The notes beneath the pieces are model-generated. The model was not told the DNA's origin. It saw only the letters and a list, made by a program, of their open reading frames with translations, and ran no database searches. A stretch of DNA of 6,397 nucleotides from Pseudomonadota bacterium (lineage in GTDB: Bacteria; Pseudomonadota; Gammaproteobacteria; Halothiobacillales; Halothiobacillaceae): NCBI GenBank assembly GCA_021795795.1, contig JAJYPA010000478.1, positions 1 through 6,397 on the forward strand, given 5' to 3'. The position numbers and the translations under genes were made by a program. Below are positions 1 to 5,426 of this stretch, piece after piece (within the stretch, counting starts at the first letter, position 1; every line of letters starts with the position of its first letter).

Positions 1-273
1 GTCCCGCCCGGAGTGCTCGCCGCCGACGACGACCACCCGCCCAGACTTGATGGTTCGGCCAAACCATGTCGGACTGCCTCCAGCAATATGAACGGCGAGG
101 CTGTAGATCAGCGAACTTTTGCCCGCGTTCGGGGGGCCGAATACATCACCGGCGACCCCGGCGGGCAGTATCCCCTCCACCAGCCAGTCCACAGGCGGTG
201 GCAGGTCGGCAAAGTCGGCCCAGTCGATTAACTGGACGGTGGGGTTCCTGGTTTTGGTGTGCAGCGTGGTCAT
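1..273 (-). CDS. RepA-like AAA ATPase/replicative helicase, N-terminal part (runs off the left edge)
   Basis: The frame is open from ATG at 273 to the window edge, giving the first 91 residues of a longer protein. Residues 46-53 (GPPNAGKS) form a Walker A P-loop. Residues 78-90 (SGRVVVVGGEHSG) resemble the strand and GE motif after the P-loop in the RepA/AAA_25 helicases of plasmids and integrated elements. Such proteins are hexameric DNA helicases that initiate or support element replication. The start has a ribosome site: GGGAG ends 7 bases before the ATG. No ATG or GTG occurs upstream in frame before the stop at 385-387. The family call rests on the P-loop context only, since Walker B lies outside the window. 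A DnaB-like or other P-loop ATPase is possible. It sits on the element side of the tRNA scar, which fits a mobile-element gene. Confidence 0.65.
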   Translation of the reverse strand, partial: MTTLHTKTRNPTVQLIDWADFADLPPPVDWLVEGILPAGVAGDVFGPPNAGKSSLIYSLAVHIAGGSPTWFGRTIKSGRVVVVGGEHSGRD

Positions 274-608
274 GGCCGTGCTCCCTGAAGAGTGGATCTG
301 CCATCTGTGCGGACTTGAAAGACCTGATGCGGGTTTTGCAGCGCCGGAGACTTTAGCCAACCAACTTGGCCGGTGACGCTGTTTTCAGCGATGGCCGTGC
401 GACCATCGTTGGTAGTACCATTGCGATGATGGGAAAAGAGAGGACCGTTTGGTTTTCTTTCTCCGCCGCTGTGAGCGCGGGATTGATGTTACGATGGTGC
501 GAACATCAGCCGGATCGGATTGACCTTGGGTGCTCATCGAGGTGAGGGAAAGAAAATAACGGTTTCCAGAGGGCCGGTTCCGCGCTCCAATTTTGCTCCA
601 CTGACTTT
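274..608. other. stretch of about 335 bases with no convincing gene
   Basis: This lies between the RepA-like start and the phased repeats. A minus-strand frame from TTG at 654 to a stop at 385 encodes an arginine/serine-rich 89-residue string with no recognisable domain and no ribosome site. Another minus-strand frame ends in an ATGA overlap with the RepA-like start but has no usable start codon. I see no terminator or RNA gene. It is probably upstream control sequence for the helicase gene. Confidence 0.4.
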
Positions 609-644
609 GTGTTTGTCCGTGTTTCAGCGTGTATGGGCGTGTAT
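609..644. repeat. four direct repeats GTGTWT with exact 10-bp period
   Basis: GTGTTT occurs at 609-614 and 619-624, and GTGTAT at 629-634 and 639-644, each followed by a 4-base spacer. A 10-bp period puts all copies on one face of the helix, as for co-operatively bound protein. The array starts 95 bp from the tRNA fragment, on the inferred element side. Two readings fit: arm-type or excisionase sites next to an attachment core, or iterons of a replication origin serving the RepA-like gene. An AT-rich tract (645-660) follows directly. Confidence 0.6.
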
Positions 645-703
645 TAAATATCAATATTTACAATCGGTTACGACGTAGTGCATTGATTGGAAAAGAGATA
701 AAA

Positions 704-753
704 TCTGCCTCCGAAGCCGAAGGTCACTGGTTCGACTCCAGTACTGCGCACCA
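704..753 (+). other. 3' fragment of tRNA-Arg(CCG); probable integration attachment site
   Basis: The bases map to tRNA positions 27-76: anticodon stem, loop CTCCGAA (709-715) with anticodon CCG at 711-713, variable loop AGGTC, T arm ACTGG-TTCGACT-CCAGT (726-742) with its invariant TTCGA, acceptor 3' strand ACTGCGC (743-749), discriminator A and encoded CCA (751-753). The anticodon stem has one mismatch, T706 against C718. The D arm and 5' acceptor strand (expected GCGCAGT) are absent upstream, so it cannot be a working tRNA. The mismatch suggests that identity with the intact gene begins near 707. The likely origin is an attachment-site duplication left by integrase. Confidence 0.8.
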
Positions 754-862
754 TAATTAAGTTAAAGGTCTGAGTATCGTGCCTGGGTTTTTGGTTGCCA
801 TCCGGCTTAAATGCTCTACTGAGGTCAATTTTCGGCGCTTTTGTGCAACGCATTGTTAGCCG
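754..862. other. intergenic region between the tRNA fragment and the DsrE-like gene
   Basis: I see no gene here. A minus-strand reading frame spanning 668-853 is the antisense of the tRNA fragment and not a protein gene. No hairpin followed by a T run is visible for termination of the DsrE-like transcript. Confidence 0.5.
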
Positions 863-1219
863 CTAAAATGTAATGACCTTGTCACTATCGGTGACCCAAT
901 CCGCTAATTCTGACATCGTGGACTTTTCCGCTCCCTCAAAATAGGGATGATTCTTGTAGATGCCACAACGTGCCATACACGTTCCACAAACCTTGACCAA
1001 AGCGCCTTGTGCAATGAGCTCCTTGAGCATCTTGGACAAATCCTGGTCGTATCCTTCTGGTGGTTTGCAGACATCACGAGCCATGTCGACGGAATCATTC
1101 ATCAGGAACACTCTTACTTCTTGGCCTGCCTCCAGGAGTTTTCCGGCAAGACGCAAACCATTCCAAGTTACGTCAGTGTTGTCATAAGGCTCACGGTTGA
1201 AAATTATCAGCGCTTTCAT
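863..1219 (-). CDS. DsrE/DsrF-like sulfur relay family protein
   Basis: This 118-residue protein has the usual length of the DsrE/DsrF/TusD family, small cytoplasmic proteins that form oligomers and often carry persulfide sulfur on a cysteine. The N terminus (MKALIIFNREPYDN) is the first strand and loop of the fold. Residues 76-86 (VKVCGTCMARC) match the family's conserved VxxCGTC segment, with cysteines at 78, 81 and 85; Cys51 is a fourth. GGAGAG lies 3 bases before the ATG. It is divergent from hcp across a 298-bp regulatory region that holds a weak FNR-type box, which suggests a linked response. Whether it moves sulfur, binds metal or does something else cannot be read from sequence. The TusD, DsrE2 and YchN-like branches are not separable here. 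Confidence 0.85.
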   Translation of the reverse strand: MKALIIFNREPYDNTDVTWNGLRLAGKLLEAGQEVRVFLMNDSVDMARDVCKPPEGYDQDLSKMLKELIAQGALVKVCGTCMARCGIYKNHPYFEGAEKSTMSELADWVTDSDKVITF

Positions 1220-1305
1220 TTTCTCTCCACAGCTTTGATCGGTGGATATATACTCATGTCACACACAACTTAAAATATTAAAGCATATTAACATTCATAA
1301 AACCA

Positions 1306-1319
1306 ATGATGCAACTCAA
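1306..1319 (-). promoter_or_regulatory. weak FNR-type box upstream of the DsrE-like gene
   Basis: Read on the minus strand this is TTGAG-TTGC-ATCAT, 8 of 10 matches to TTGAT-N4-ATCAA. It lies inside a CCAAT...ATTGG inverted repeat (1303-1323). A possible -10 (TAATAT, 1275-1280 on the minus strand) would put the box about 44 bp before the start of transcription, close to but not at class II spacing. This is only a candidate. Confidence 0.3.
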
Positions 1320-1331
1320 TTGGAGGTCGGC

Positions 1332-1427
1332 ATGCCCAACAAGGATCGAATGAACAGTCGACAGGGAGTCCGTCCGTCATGGATAGCAGCCCCCTGGAAT
1401 CCGGGTAGAACGCCAAAGATGCTATAG
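1332..1427 (+). CDS. possible small ORF upstream of hcp (31 residues)
   Basis: An ATG at 1332 is preceded by GGAGG at 1322-1326 with a 5-base spacer, a strong ribosome site. The frame runs 31 codons (MPNKDRMNSRQGVR...TPKML) and stops 11 bp before the FNR-type box of hcp. I recognise no family. It lies upstream of the inferred hcp transcription start, so it would need its own promoter. It may be chance. Confidence 0.2.
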   Translation: MPNKDRMNSRQGVRPSWIAAPWNPGRTPKML

Positions 1428-1438
1428 GTCTTGGATCC

Positions 1439-1452
1439 TTGATCGAGATCAA
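1439..1452 (+). promoter_or_regulatory. perfect FNR/ANR/DNR-type operator for hcp-hcr
   Basis: TTGAT-CGAG-ATCAA is a perfect match to the FNR-family consensus and is extended to 9-bp arms (ATCCTTGAT / ATCAAGGAT, 1435-1456). Its centre, 1445.5, is 41.5 bp before an inferred start at 1487, the class II activator position. FNR-type activation of hcp is known in E. coli. The regulator could be an oxygen-sensing FNR/ANR or an NO-sensing DNR/NnrR, since their sites are nearly the same. Confidence 0.85.
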
Positions 1453-1474
1453 GGATTACTCTGACCGCGACAGG

Positions 1475-1480
1475 CACCAT
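1475..1480 (+). promoter_or_regulatory. candidate -10 element of the hcp promoter
   Basis: CACCAT keeps A at position 2 and AT at the end of TATAAT. It lies 22 bp after the operator, giving transcription from about 1487 and a leader of about 31 bases. The poor match and lack of a -35 fit an activator-dependent promoter. The same arrangement recurs at 5406-5447. Confidence 0.5.
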
Positions 1481-1517
1481 TCACCGACGTACACCACAAC
1501 TTCAGGAGACGCCCATT

Positions 1518-3188
1518 ATGTTTTGCTATCAATGCGAACAAACCACACGTACCCCCGCCGGAATAGGCTGTACCAGTGCGCCGGGAACGTGCGGCAAGGA
1601 CGAGGCCACAGCCGGTCTGCAGGATATTCTCACGCACCTTATTAAGGGCATTGCCCAGTATGCGCGCCGGGCGCGGGCGATGGGTATTGTCGACAGGCAT
1701 ACGGACGACTTCATTTTTTATGGTCTTTTCACCACGCTAACCAATGTGGACTTCACTGCTACACGTTTTGTCCACCTGATCCAGGAGGCCACCAAAAGGC
1801 GTGAGCGAATCAAATTATTGTACGAGGAAGCGGCGCGAGAGCAGGGCAAGACTCCCGAAATTTTGTCCGGTCCAGCCGCCTTTCAACCCGCCGATGGTCT
1901 GGAACAACTGCTGCGTCAAGCCCCTGGCGTCGCCATAAATGCTGGCGCCGAGCATCTCGGATCAGATGTAATCGGTGCTCGTGCCCTCATCCTCTATGGC
2001 ATGAAAGGCGTAGCCGCTTACGCTCAACACGCCCGTGTTCTGGGTTATCAGAGTGACGAAGTCGACGCCCAGGCGGAGGAAATCCTGGATTACTTGGCAA
2101 GTAATCCAACGGACATCGATGCAATGTTGGAAGAATCGTTGGAAGTTGGCCGTTTGAACCTGAAGGTGATGGAATTACTTGACGCGGCCAACACCGGCAG
2201 TTTTGGAGCGCAGGAAATCACCTCTGTGCGCATCTCCCCGATCAAAGGGAAGGCAATTCTGGTCAGCGGTCATGATCTCCATGATCTGAAGCAAATCCTG
2301 GAGCAGACCAAGGATCAGGGGATAAATGTGTACACCCATGGCGAGATGCTGCCAGCCAACGCCTATCCCACGCTCAAGGCATACCCTCATCTGGCAGGGA
2401 ATCTAGGGGGAGCATGGCAGGATCAGCAGCGCGAATTTGCAGATTTCCCTGGACCCATTGTCATGACTTCCAACTGCATCATTGAGCCGGGCAAAAGTTA
2501 TAAGAATCGCATTTTTACCCTTGGCCCAGTGGGTTGGCCCGGTGTCCGCCATATTGACAATGGGGATTTCACGCCTGTTATCCAGGCCGCCAAGGCCTTG
2601 CCGGGATTCGCTGCCGATGCAGAAGATCAACGGATCACCATCGGTTTTGGACATCACACCCTCTTGGGCGTGGCTGACAAAATCGTAGATGCAGTAAAGT
2701 CCGGAGACATTCGCCACTTCTTCCTCGTCGGTGGTTGCGACGGTGTTTCTCCGGCGCGCAACTATTTCACGGAGGTAGCGGACAATGCCCCCGCCGACTC
2801 GGTAGTAATGACCTTGGGTTGCGGTAAGTATCGATTCAATAAGCATGAATTCGGAGATATCGGAGGCATTCCCCGCCTGCTGGATATCGGCCAATGCAAT
2901 GATGCCCACTCCGCCATCCGGGTAGCGAGTGCCCTGGCCGAAGCCTTCAATTGTGGAGTCAATGACCTGCCGTTGTCGATCATGCTTTCCTGGTTTGAAC
3001 AAAAGGCTACCGCCATTCATCTTTCCCTACTGGCTTTGGGTATCAAGGGGATCAAGCTAGGGCCAACCCTGCCAGCCTATCTCACACCAACTCTGGTGCA
3101 AAAGCTCCAATCACGTTTCGACCTTGATCTCGATCTTATTGGCGAGGCGCAAGCGGATTTGCAGGCGGCCCTGACGCATACAGCATAG
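1518..3188 (+). CDS. hcp: hybrid cluster protein (hydroxylamine/NO reductase), class II
   Basis: Hcp is a cytoplasmic iron-sulfur protein that reduces NO (and in vitro hydroxylamine) and protects against nitrosative stress. This 556-residue copy is full length. The N terminus carries Cys3, Cys6, Cys18 and Cys25 (CX2CX11CX6C), the pattern of the facultative-anaerobe class II proteins such as E. coli Hcp, which bind a [2Fe-2S] proximal cluster; class I proteins of strict anaerobes have tighter spacing. All eight hybrid-cluster ligands can be located: His252 (GHDLHDL), Glu276 (THGEM), Cys320 ([11 protein letters not shown]), Cys407 (GGCDG), Cys435 (LGCGKY), Cys460 (GQCNDAHSA), Glu494 and Lys496 (WFEQKA). 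The start has AGGAG at 1504-1508 and the MFCYQCEQT opening is typical. It is co-transcribed with the reductase gene that follows and is preceded by a perfect FNR-type box. Confidence 0.97.
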   Translation: MFCYQCEQTTRTPAGIGCTSAPGTCGKDEATAGLQDILTHLIKGIAQYARRARAMGIVDRHTDDFIFYGLFTTLTNVDFTATRFVHLIQEATKRRERIKLLYEEAAREQGKTPEILSGPAAFQPADGLEQLLRQAPGVAINAGAEHLGSDVIGARALILYGMKGVAAYAQHARVLGYQSDEVDAQAEEILDYLASNPTDIDAMLEESLEVGRLNLKVMELLDAANTGSFGAQEITSVRISPIKGKAILVSGHDLHDLKQILEQTKDQGINVYTHGEMLPANAYPTLKAYPHLAGNLGGAWQDQQREFADFPGPIVMTSNCIIEPGKSYKNRIFTLGPVGWPGVRHIDNGDFTPVIQAAKALPGFAADAEDQRITIGFGHHTLLGVADKIVDAVKSGDIRHFFLVGGCDGVSPARNYFTEVADNAPADSVVMTLGCGKYRFNKHEFGDIGGIPRLLDIGQCNDAHSAIRVASALAEAFNCGVNDLPLSIMLSWFEQKATAIHLSLLALGIKGIKLGPTLPAYLTPTLVQKLQSRFDLDLDLIGEAQADLQAALTHTA

Positions 3189-3199
3189 CACAATGGATC

Positions 3200-3228
3200 G
3201 CCGCTTCGTTCCGCACGGACGATGCGGC
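3200..3228 (+). promoter_or_regulatory. hcp-hcr intercistronic hairpin
   Basis: GCCGC (3200-3204) pairs with GCGGC (3224-3228). After a T/T mismatch, TCGT pairs with ACGA and CC with GG, around loop GCAC (3213-3216), with one bulged T at 3210. No T run follows, so it is not a standard terminator. It ends 2 bases before the AAGGA of hcr and could stabilise the upstream message or adjust the hcp:hcr ratio. Confidence 0.5.
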
Positions 3229-3245
3229 ATAAGGATGAGCACATC

Positions 3246-4274
3246 ATGACCAACTACGATATCACTATCCATACCCGTGATAGGCAACGGGTGTCCTTCG
3301 TCTGTTCTGAGGCGGAAGATTTACTCTCCGCTGCGGACCGGGAAAGCATCCTGCTTCCTTCCCAATGCCGGAAAGGGACCTGTGGAGCTTGCGTGGCCAC
3401 GGTCACCGCGGGTTCTTATCGCCTGGGAGAAGTGAGTATGGAAGCACTGCCAGAAAATGCGCAGGCGCGAGGCGATGTACTTCTGTGCCGTACCTATCCG
3501 CGAGCGGATCTGATTCTGGAGGCGCCCTATGACTACGACTACATCCGTTTCGAGCGCATTCCGGAGCGCGAGGCCGAAGTGATTGAAGTCACTATGGTGG
3601 CTATCGGTACGAGACGACTGTTGTTACGTCTGCAACCCGATGCGCAGGGGGGAGCTGCGGAATTCGAAGCCGGGCAATTTATGGAAATCCAGGTGCCGGG
3701 TAGCGGTGCGCGTCGCGCCTATTCGCTGGCCAATAACACCAACTGGAATGGCGACCTGGAATTTTTCATCACGCTGCGCCCTGGCGGTGCCTTCTCTACC
3801 TATCTGGAATCCGCCCTGGTGGGCGATCGCCTGAACATACGTGGACCACTTGGAACCTTTACCCTGAGAGAAAATGGCCTGCGGCCACGGTGGTTCGTTG
3901 GTGGCGGGACAGGTCTGGTGCCGCTACTGTCGATGCTGCGCCGCATGGCAGATTGGGGAGAAATGCTTCCGGCACGGCTATACTTCGGCGCGAGATATGA
4001 AGACGAACTCTTCTGTCAGGAAGAAATCCGCCAGATCCAGGATAAACTTCCCCAACTGCAGGTTAAGATATGCCTTTCACGTCCTGGAAATGAATGGGCG
4101 GGTTATCGAGGCAGCATAATGGATGCCTTGCGCGATGACTTGGGAAGCCTTGCGGTTTCACCGGACCTGTATGTTTGCGGATCAACACGACTGGTCCAGG
4201 GGGTGACGGAATTGGCTCTGAGCCAGGGGTTACCGGATTCCAGTTTGCGGTTTGAACGATTTTTGTCTGCATAG
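3246..4274 (+). CDS. hcr: NADH-dependent Hcp reductase, ferredoxin domain at the N terminus (Hcr-like)
   Basis: This 342-residue flavin/iron-sulfur reductase is placed to pass electrons from NAD(P)H through FAD and [2Fe-2S] to Hcp. Residues 1-90 are a plant-type ferredoxin with Cys41, Cys46, Cys49 and Cys81. Then comes a ferredoxin-NADP reductase-like FAD domain (RAYSLANN, residues 157-164) and an NAD domain (GGGTGLVPLL at 219-228, YVCGSTR at 309-315). This order is that of oxygenase reductases such as BenC and MmoC; E. coli Hcr has the FAD/NAD part first and ferredoxin last. The role rests on its place 57 bp behind hcp. I chose ATG 3246, behind AAGGA at 3231-3235, over in-frame ATG 3222 because that one lies inside the hairpin stem and the fold begins at MTNYDITIHT. 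Its 3' end overlaps the convergent ferredoxin remnant. Confidence 0.88.
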   Translation: MTNYDITIHTRDRQRVSFVCSEAEDLLSAADRESILLPSQCRKGTCGACVATVTAGSYRLGEVSMEALPENAQARGDVLLCRTYPRADLILEAPYDYDYIRFERIPEREAEVIEVTMVAIGTRRLLLRLQPDAQGGAAEFEAGQFMEIQVPGSGARRAYSLANNTNWNGDLEFFITLRPGGAFSTYLESALVGDRLNIRGPLGTFTLRENGLRPRWFVGGGTGLVPLLSMLRRMADWGEMLPARLYFGARYEDELFCQEEIRQIQDKLPQLQVKICLSRPGNEWAGYRGSIMDALRDDLGSLAVSPDLYVCGSTRLVQGVTELALSQGLPDSSLRFERFLSA

Positions 4275-4406
4275 TGCAGTGTCTATGCCTCGGAATTCCA
4301 GGTGACGTGATTGCCCGCAGCGAAATGTTTTTTCTAGGACCAAAAAATTGGGGTCCTCGTCGGTGTACTTGCAGAGAATGCAGGATTCCGTCACCACATG
4401 CGTCAT
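4230..4406 (-). pseudogene. broken 7Fe/4Fe-4S ferredoxin remnant
   Basis: The first 16 residues, MTHVVTESCILCKYTD, are the hallmark start of bacterial FdxA-type 7Fe ferredoxins, which normally continue with a Cys-rich CVxVCPVDCF segment, then a PNFLVI strand and a second cluster motif of about 100 residues in all. Here residue 16 is followed directly by EDPNFLVLE: about 12 residues holding three cluster cysteines are missing without loss of frame. After LVLE the similarity ends and an unrelated tail runs to a stop at 4230, inside the convergent hcr gene. Only Cys9 and Cys12 of the family motif remain, so it cannot bind the normal clusters. The start is well formed: GAGGAG 5 bases upstream, and its ATG overlaps the TGA of the preceding gene (ATGA). 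I read it as a decayed last gene of the operon; a sequencing or assembly fault is the other option. Confidence 0.75.
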
Positions 4407-4912
4407 GGTTGCTCCTCTGTGCGGCGTACCCGCCGCGGCCAATGATCATGAATACTGAACACGAGGTGCAGTAGCCATAAAAACAGCAGAATCCCCGCGA
4501 TGGTGCGATGCCAGGGGAGGAGTCCGCCATGATTCTGCCATAGCAGGATACCGATGCACGCAGTGATGCTGGCAAAAATGAGGAAAAGACCCTCCACCAG
4601 GGCATCAAGACCATCACGAAGTGCTTTGGACGCCCCAGACTCCCGGTTTAACTGCAGGCGCAGTTGATGCCGAGATTCCACGGAGAGCAGAAAAATGCGC
4701 GCCGCCGTCTGCCGCCCCGGCGTATTGCCCAGCAACCAAACCCATTCCCCCGCGAGAAAGCATACCGCAGCTAGGCCATCGGCGATATGAAATGCGTAAA
4801 CCGAGGCATCTCCCATGGCGAGCAAGAAACCGGAGATCAATTGCAGGGTAACCGTCAGTACCAAACCCAACAACACGAACAGCGCCCAGCGCGCCCGGCA
4901 GGATGTAGCCAT
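4403..4912 (-). CDS. four-helix inner-membrane protein, possible b-type cytochrome
   Basis: This 169-residue protein has four likely membrane helices: about 9-32, 40-61, 104-125 and 136-155. The loop between helices 2 and 3 (62-103) is polar with several arginines. Histidines at 42 (YAFHIADG), 135 (PWHRTIAG) and 149 (LLHLVF) lie in or at the edge of helices 2 and 4, as heme b ligands do in cytochrome b561-like and DUF4405-type proteins, but I cannot confirm heme binding. It begins 1 base after the hemerythrin remnant stops and its TGA overlaps the ferredoxin start, so it is translated within the operon. A membrane cytochrome beside a ferredoxin suggests electron passage between quinones and soluble carriers, which is inference. 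It looks intact although both neighbours are broken. Confidence 0.7.
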   Translation of the reverse strand: MATSCRARWALFVLLGLVLTVTLQLISGFLLAMGDASVYAFHIADGLAAVCFLAGEWVWLLGNTPGRQTAARIFLLSVESRHQLRLQLNRESGASKALRDGLDALVEGLFLIFASITACIGILLWQNHGGLLPWHRTIAGILLFLWLLHLVFSIHDHWPRRVRRTEEQP

Positions 4913-4913
4913 T

Positions 4914-5090
4914 TTACTGTGCCTGACGTCGCCGCGCCATGGTCGCGCCTATGCTCGCCCGCTTTCCCGTACCTAGCATACCTTCGGCGATGGGGAGTAT
5001 TTCTCCATGCCCGAGGATGCGCTCATGGCAGGCACGCAGCAGGCCAATCGGGTCATCGAAGGTGGGGGCTGGTTCCCCCAGGAGGTTCAT
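4914..5090 (-). pseudogene. internally deleted hemerythrin (HHE) domain protein
   Basis: The 58-residue product reads as two ends of a hemerythrin-domain protein fused in frame. Residues 1-25 (MNLLGEPAPTFDDPIGLLRA, then CHERI) match the N terminus of bacterial HHE proteins usually found with DUF2249; His22 would be the first iron ligand. Residues 30-55 (EILPIAEGMLGTGKRASIGA, then TMARRR) match the C-terminal helix and tail. The middle, normally about 100 residues with the remaining His/Glu/Asp di-iron ligands, is absent. It cannot form the four-helix O2/NO-binding bundle. The ATG overlaps the TGA of the DUF2249 gene (ATGA, 5087-5090) with GGGGGAACC-type sequence only inside the gene, so translation is probably coupled. 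It ends 1 base before the membrane protein gene. The intact frame implies a clean deletion; a short functional peptide is possible but less likely. Confidence 0.75.
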
Positions 5091-5371
5091 GACGGATCTC
5101 CACCTGCCGTATTCACGGTAAAACGTATCCGGATTTCGTGCGGATCACGGACTTCGTAGGCAATGGCGACTTTATCGCCGTAGCGGGTGCGGAGTTGTTC
5201 CAAAAGGGGCAACGGATCATGGTCGTTGACAAAAAGCATCGCTTCGCCTGCCGAAAGCGCATCCAGCGCCCCGAAGATGGCGGCGTGCCGAAAGCGTTTG
5301 GCAATTCCGCGCGCGTCGAAGGGATAGACGGCATCGCTGCGTAAGTGCTGATGATGTAGCTGTTCTTTCAT
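5087..5371 (-). CDS. DUF2249 domain protein
   Basis: This 94-residue protein carries the two signatures of DUF2249: DARG (19-22), which opens the domain, and FVNDHDPLPLL (47-57), followed by a YGDKVAIAYE strand. The fold is related to TusA/SirA-like small proteins; its biochemical role is not established, but such genes recur beside hemerythrin and NO-metabolism genes. I chose ATG 5371, with GAGG 9 bases upstream, over in-frame ATG 5407. The inferred transcription start (about 5399) lies downstream of 5407, and residues before 5371 (MGCRIHDSRISP) look unlike the family. It is the first gene of a tight minus-strand operon and its TGA overlaps the start of the hemerythrin remnant. Confidence 0.88.
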   Translation of the reverse strand: MKEQLHHQHLRSDAVYPFDARGIAKRFRHAAIFGALDALSAGEAMLFVNDHDPLPLLEQLRTRYGDKVAIAYEVRDPHEIRIRFTVNTAGGDPS

Positions 5372-5405
5372 GGGAGATATCCTCGAATCGTGAATACGAC
5401 AGCCC

Positions 5406-5411
5406 ATGGTT
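5406..5411 (-). promoter_or_regulatory. candidate -10 element of the DUF2249 operon
   Basis: AACCAT on the minus strand lies exactly 22 bp after the FNR-type box, matching the CACCAT element before hcp in both sequence and spacing. Transcription would begin near 5399 and leave a leader of about 28 bases carrying GAGG before ATG 5371. Confidence 0.45.
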
Positions 5412-5426
5412 GTTCATCTCAGTCAG

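Larger units (their letters stand above)
1..753. mobile_element. right end of an integrated element inserted at tRNA-Arg(CCG)
   Basis: I infer this segment from three things: a RepA-like helicase gene running off the left edge, phased direct repeats at 609-644, and a tRNA 3' fragment at 704-753. When a tyrosine integrase inserts at a tRNA 3' end, the intact tRNA is rebuilt at one end and a bare 3' fragment remains at the other. The fragment reads left to right, so the element should lie to its left. No integrase is visible; it may lie beyond position 1. The left end and total size cannot be seen. Confidence 0.6.

Noticed and set aside
271..430. Minus-strand frame ending ...STLQGARP with an ATGA overlap to the RepA-like start
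   Set aside because: No ATG, GTG or TTG start follows the last in-frame stop (TAA near 490), so the overlap is probably chance.
385..654. Minus-strand 89-residue frame upstream of the RepA-like gene
   Set aside because: It starts at TTG with no ribosome site, is low-complexity Arg/Ser/Gln-rich, shows no domain and overlaps the phased repeats.
649..661. IHF-like site TATCAATATTTAC beside the repeats
   Set aside because: One mismatch to WATCAANNNNTTR in an AT-rich stretch is too weak to call.
668..853. Minus-strand 61-residue frame containing RSTGVEPVTFGFGG
   Set aside because: It is the antisense of the tRNA T arm and anticodon arm; this peptide is a familiar false gene call over tRNA fragments.
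835..862. Minus-strand GCTAACAATGCGTTGCAC resembling one side of an integron attC site
   Set aside because: The complementary right-hand GTTRRRY side is not present within the next 150 bp.
1416..1426. NsrR-like half site AAGATGCTATA
   Set aside because: It matches the remembered AAGATGYATTT consensus at 8 of 11 bases, has no good second half, and lies upstream of the activator site, a poor place for a repressor.
2403..3020. 205-residue antisense frame inside hcp
   Set aside because: The plus strand carries a full-length Hcp with all ligands; the antisense frame has no recognisable domain.
4336..4357. Hairpin AGGACC/GGTCCT with a 10-base loop as a bidirectional terminator between hcr and the opposing operon
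   Set aside because: No T run follows the stem on either strand; the nearest six-T run on the plus strand precedes the stem.
4063..4617. 184-residue minus-strand frame across the hcr end and the membrane gene
   Set aside because: It runs out of frame with the membrane protein and ferredoxin remnant, both supported by motifs and start signals.
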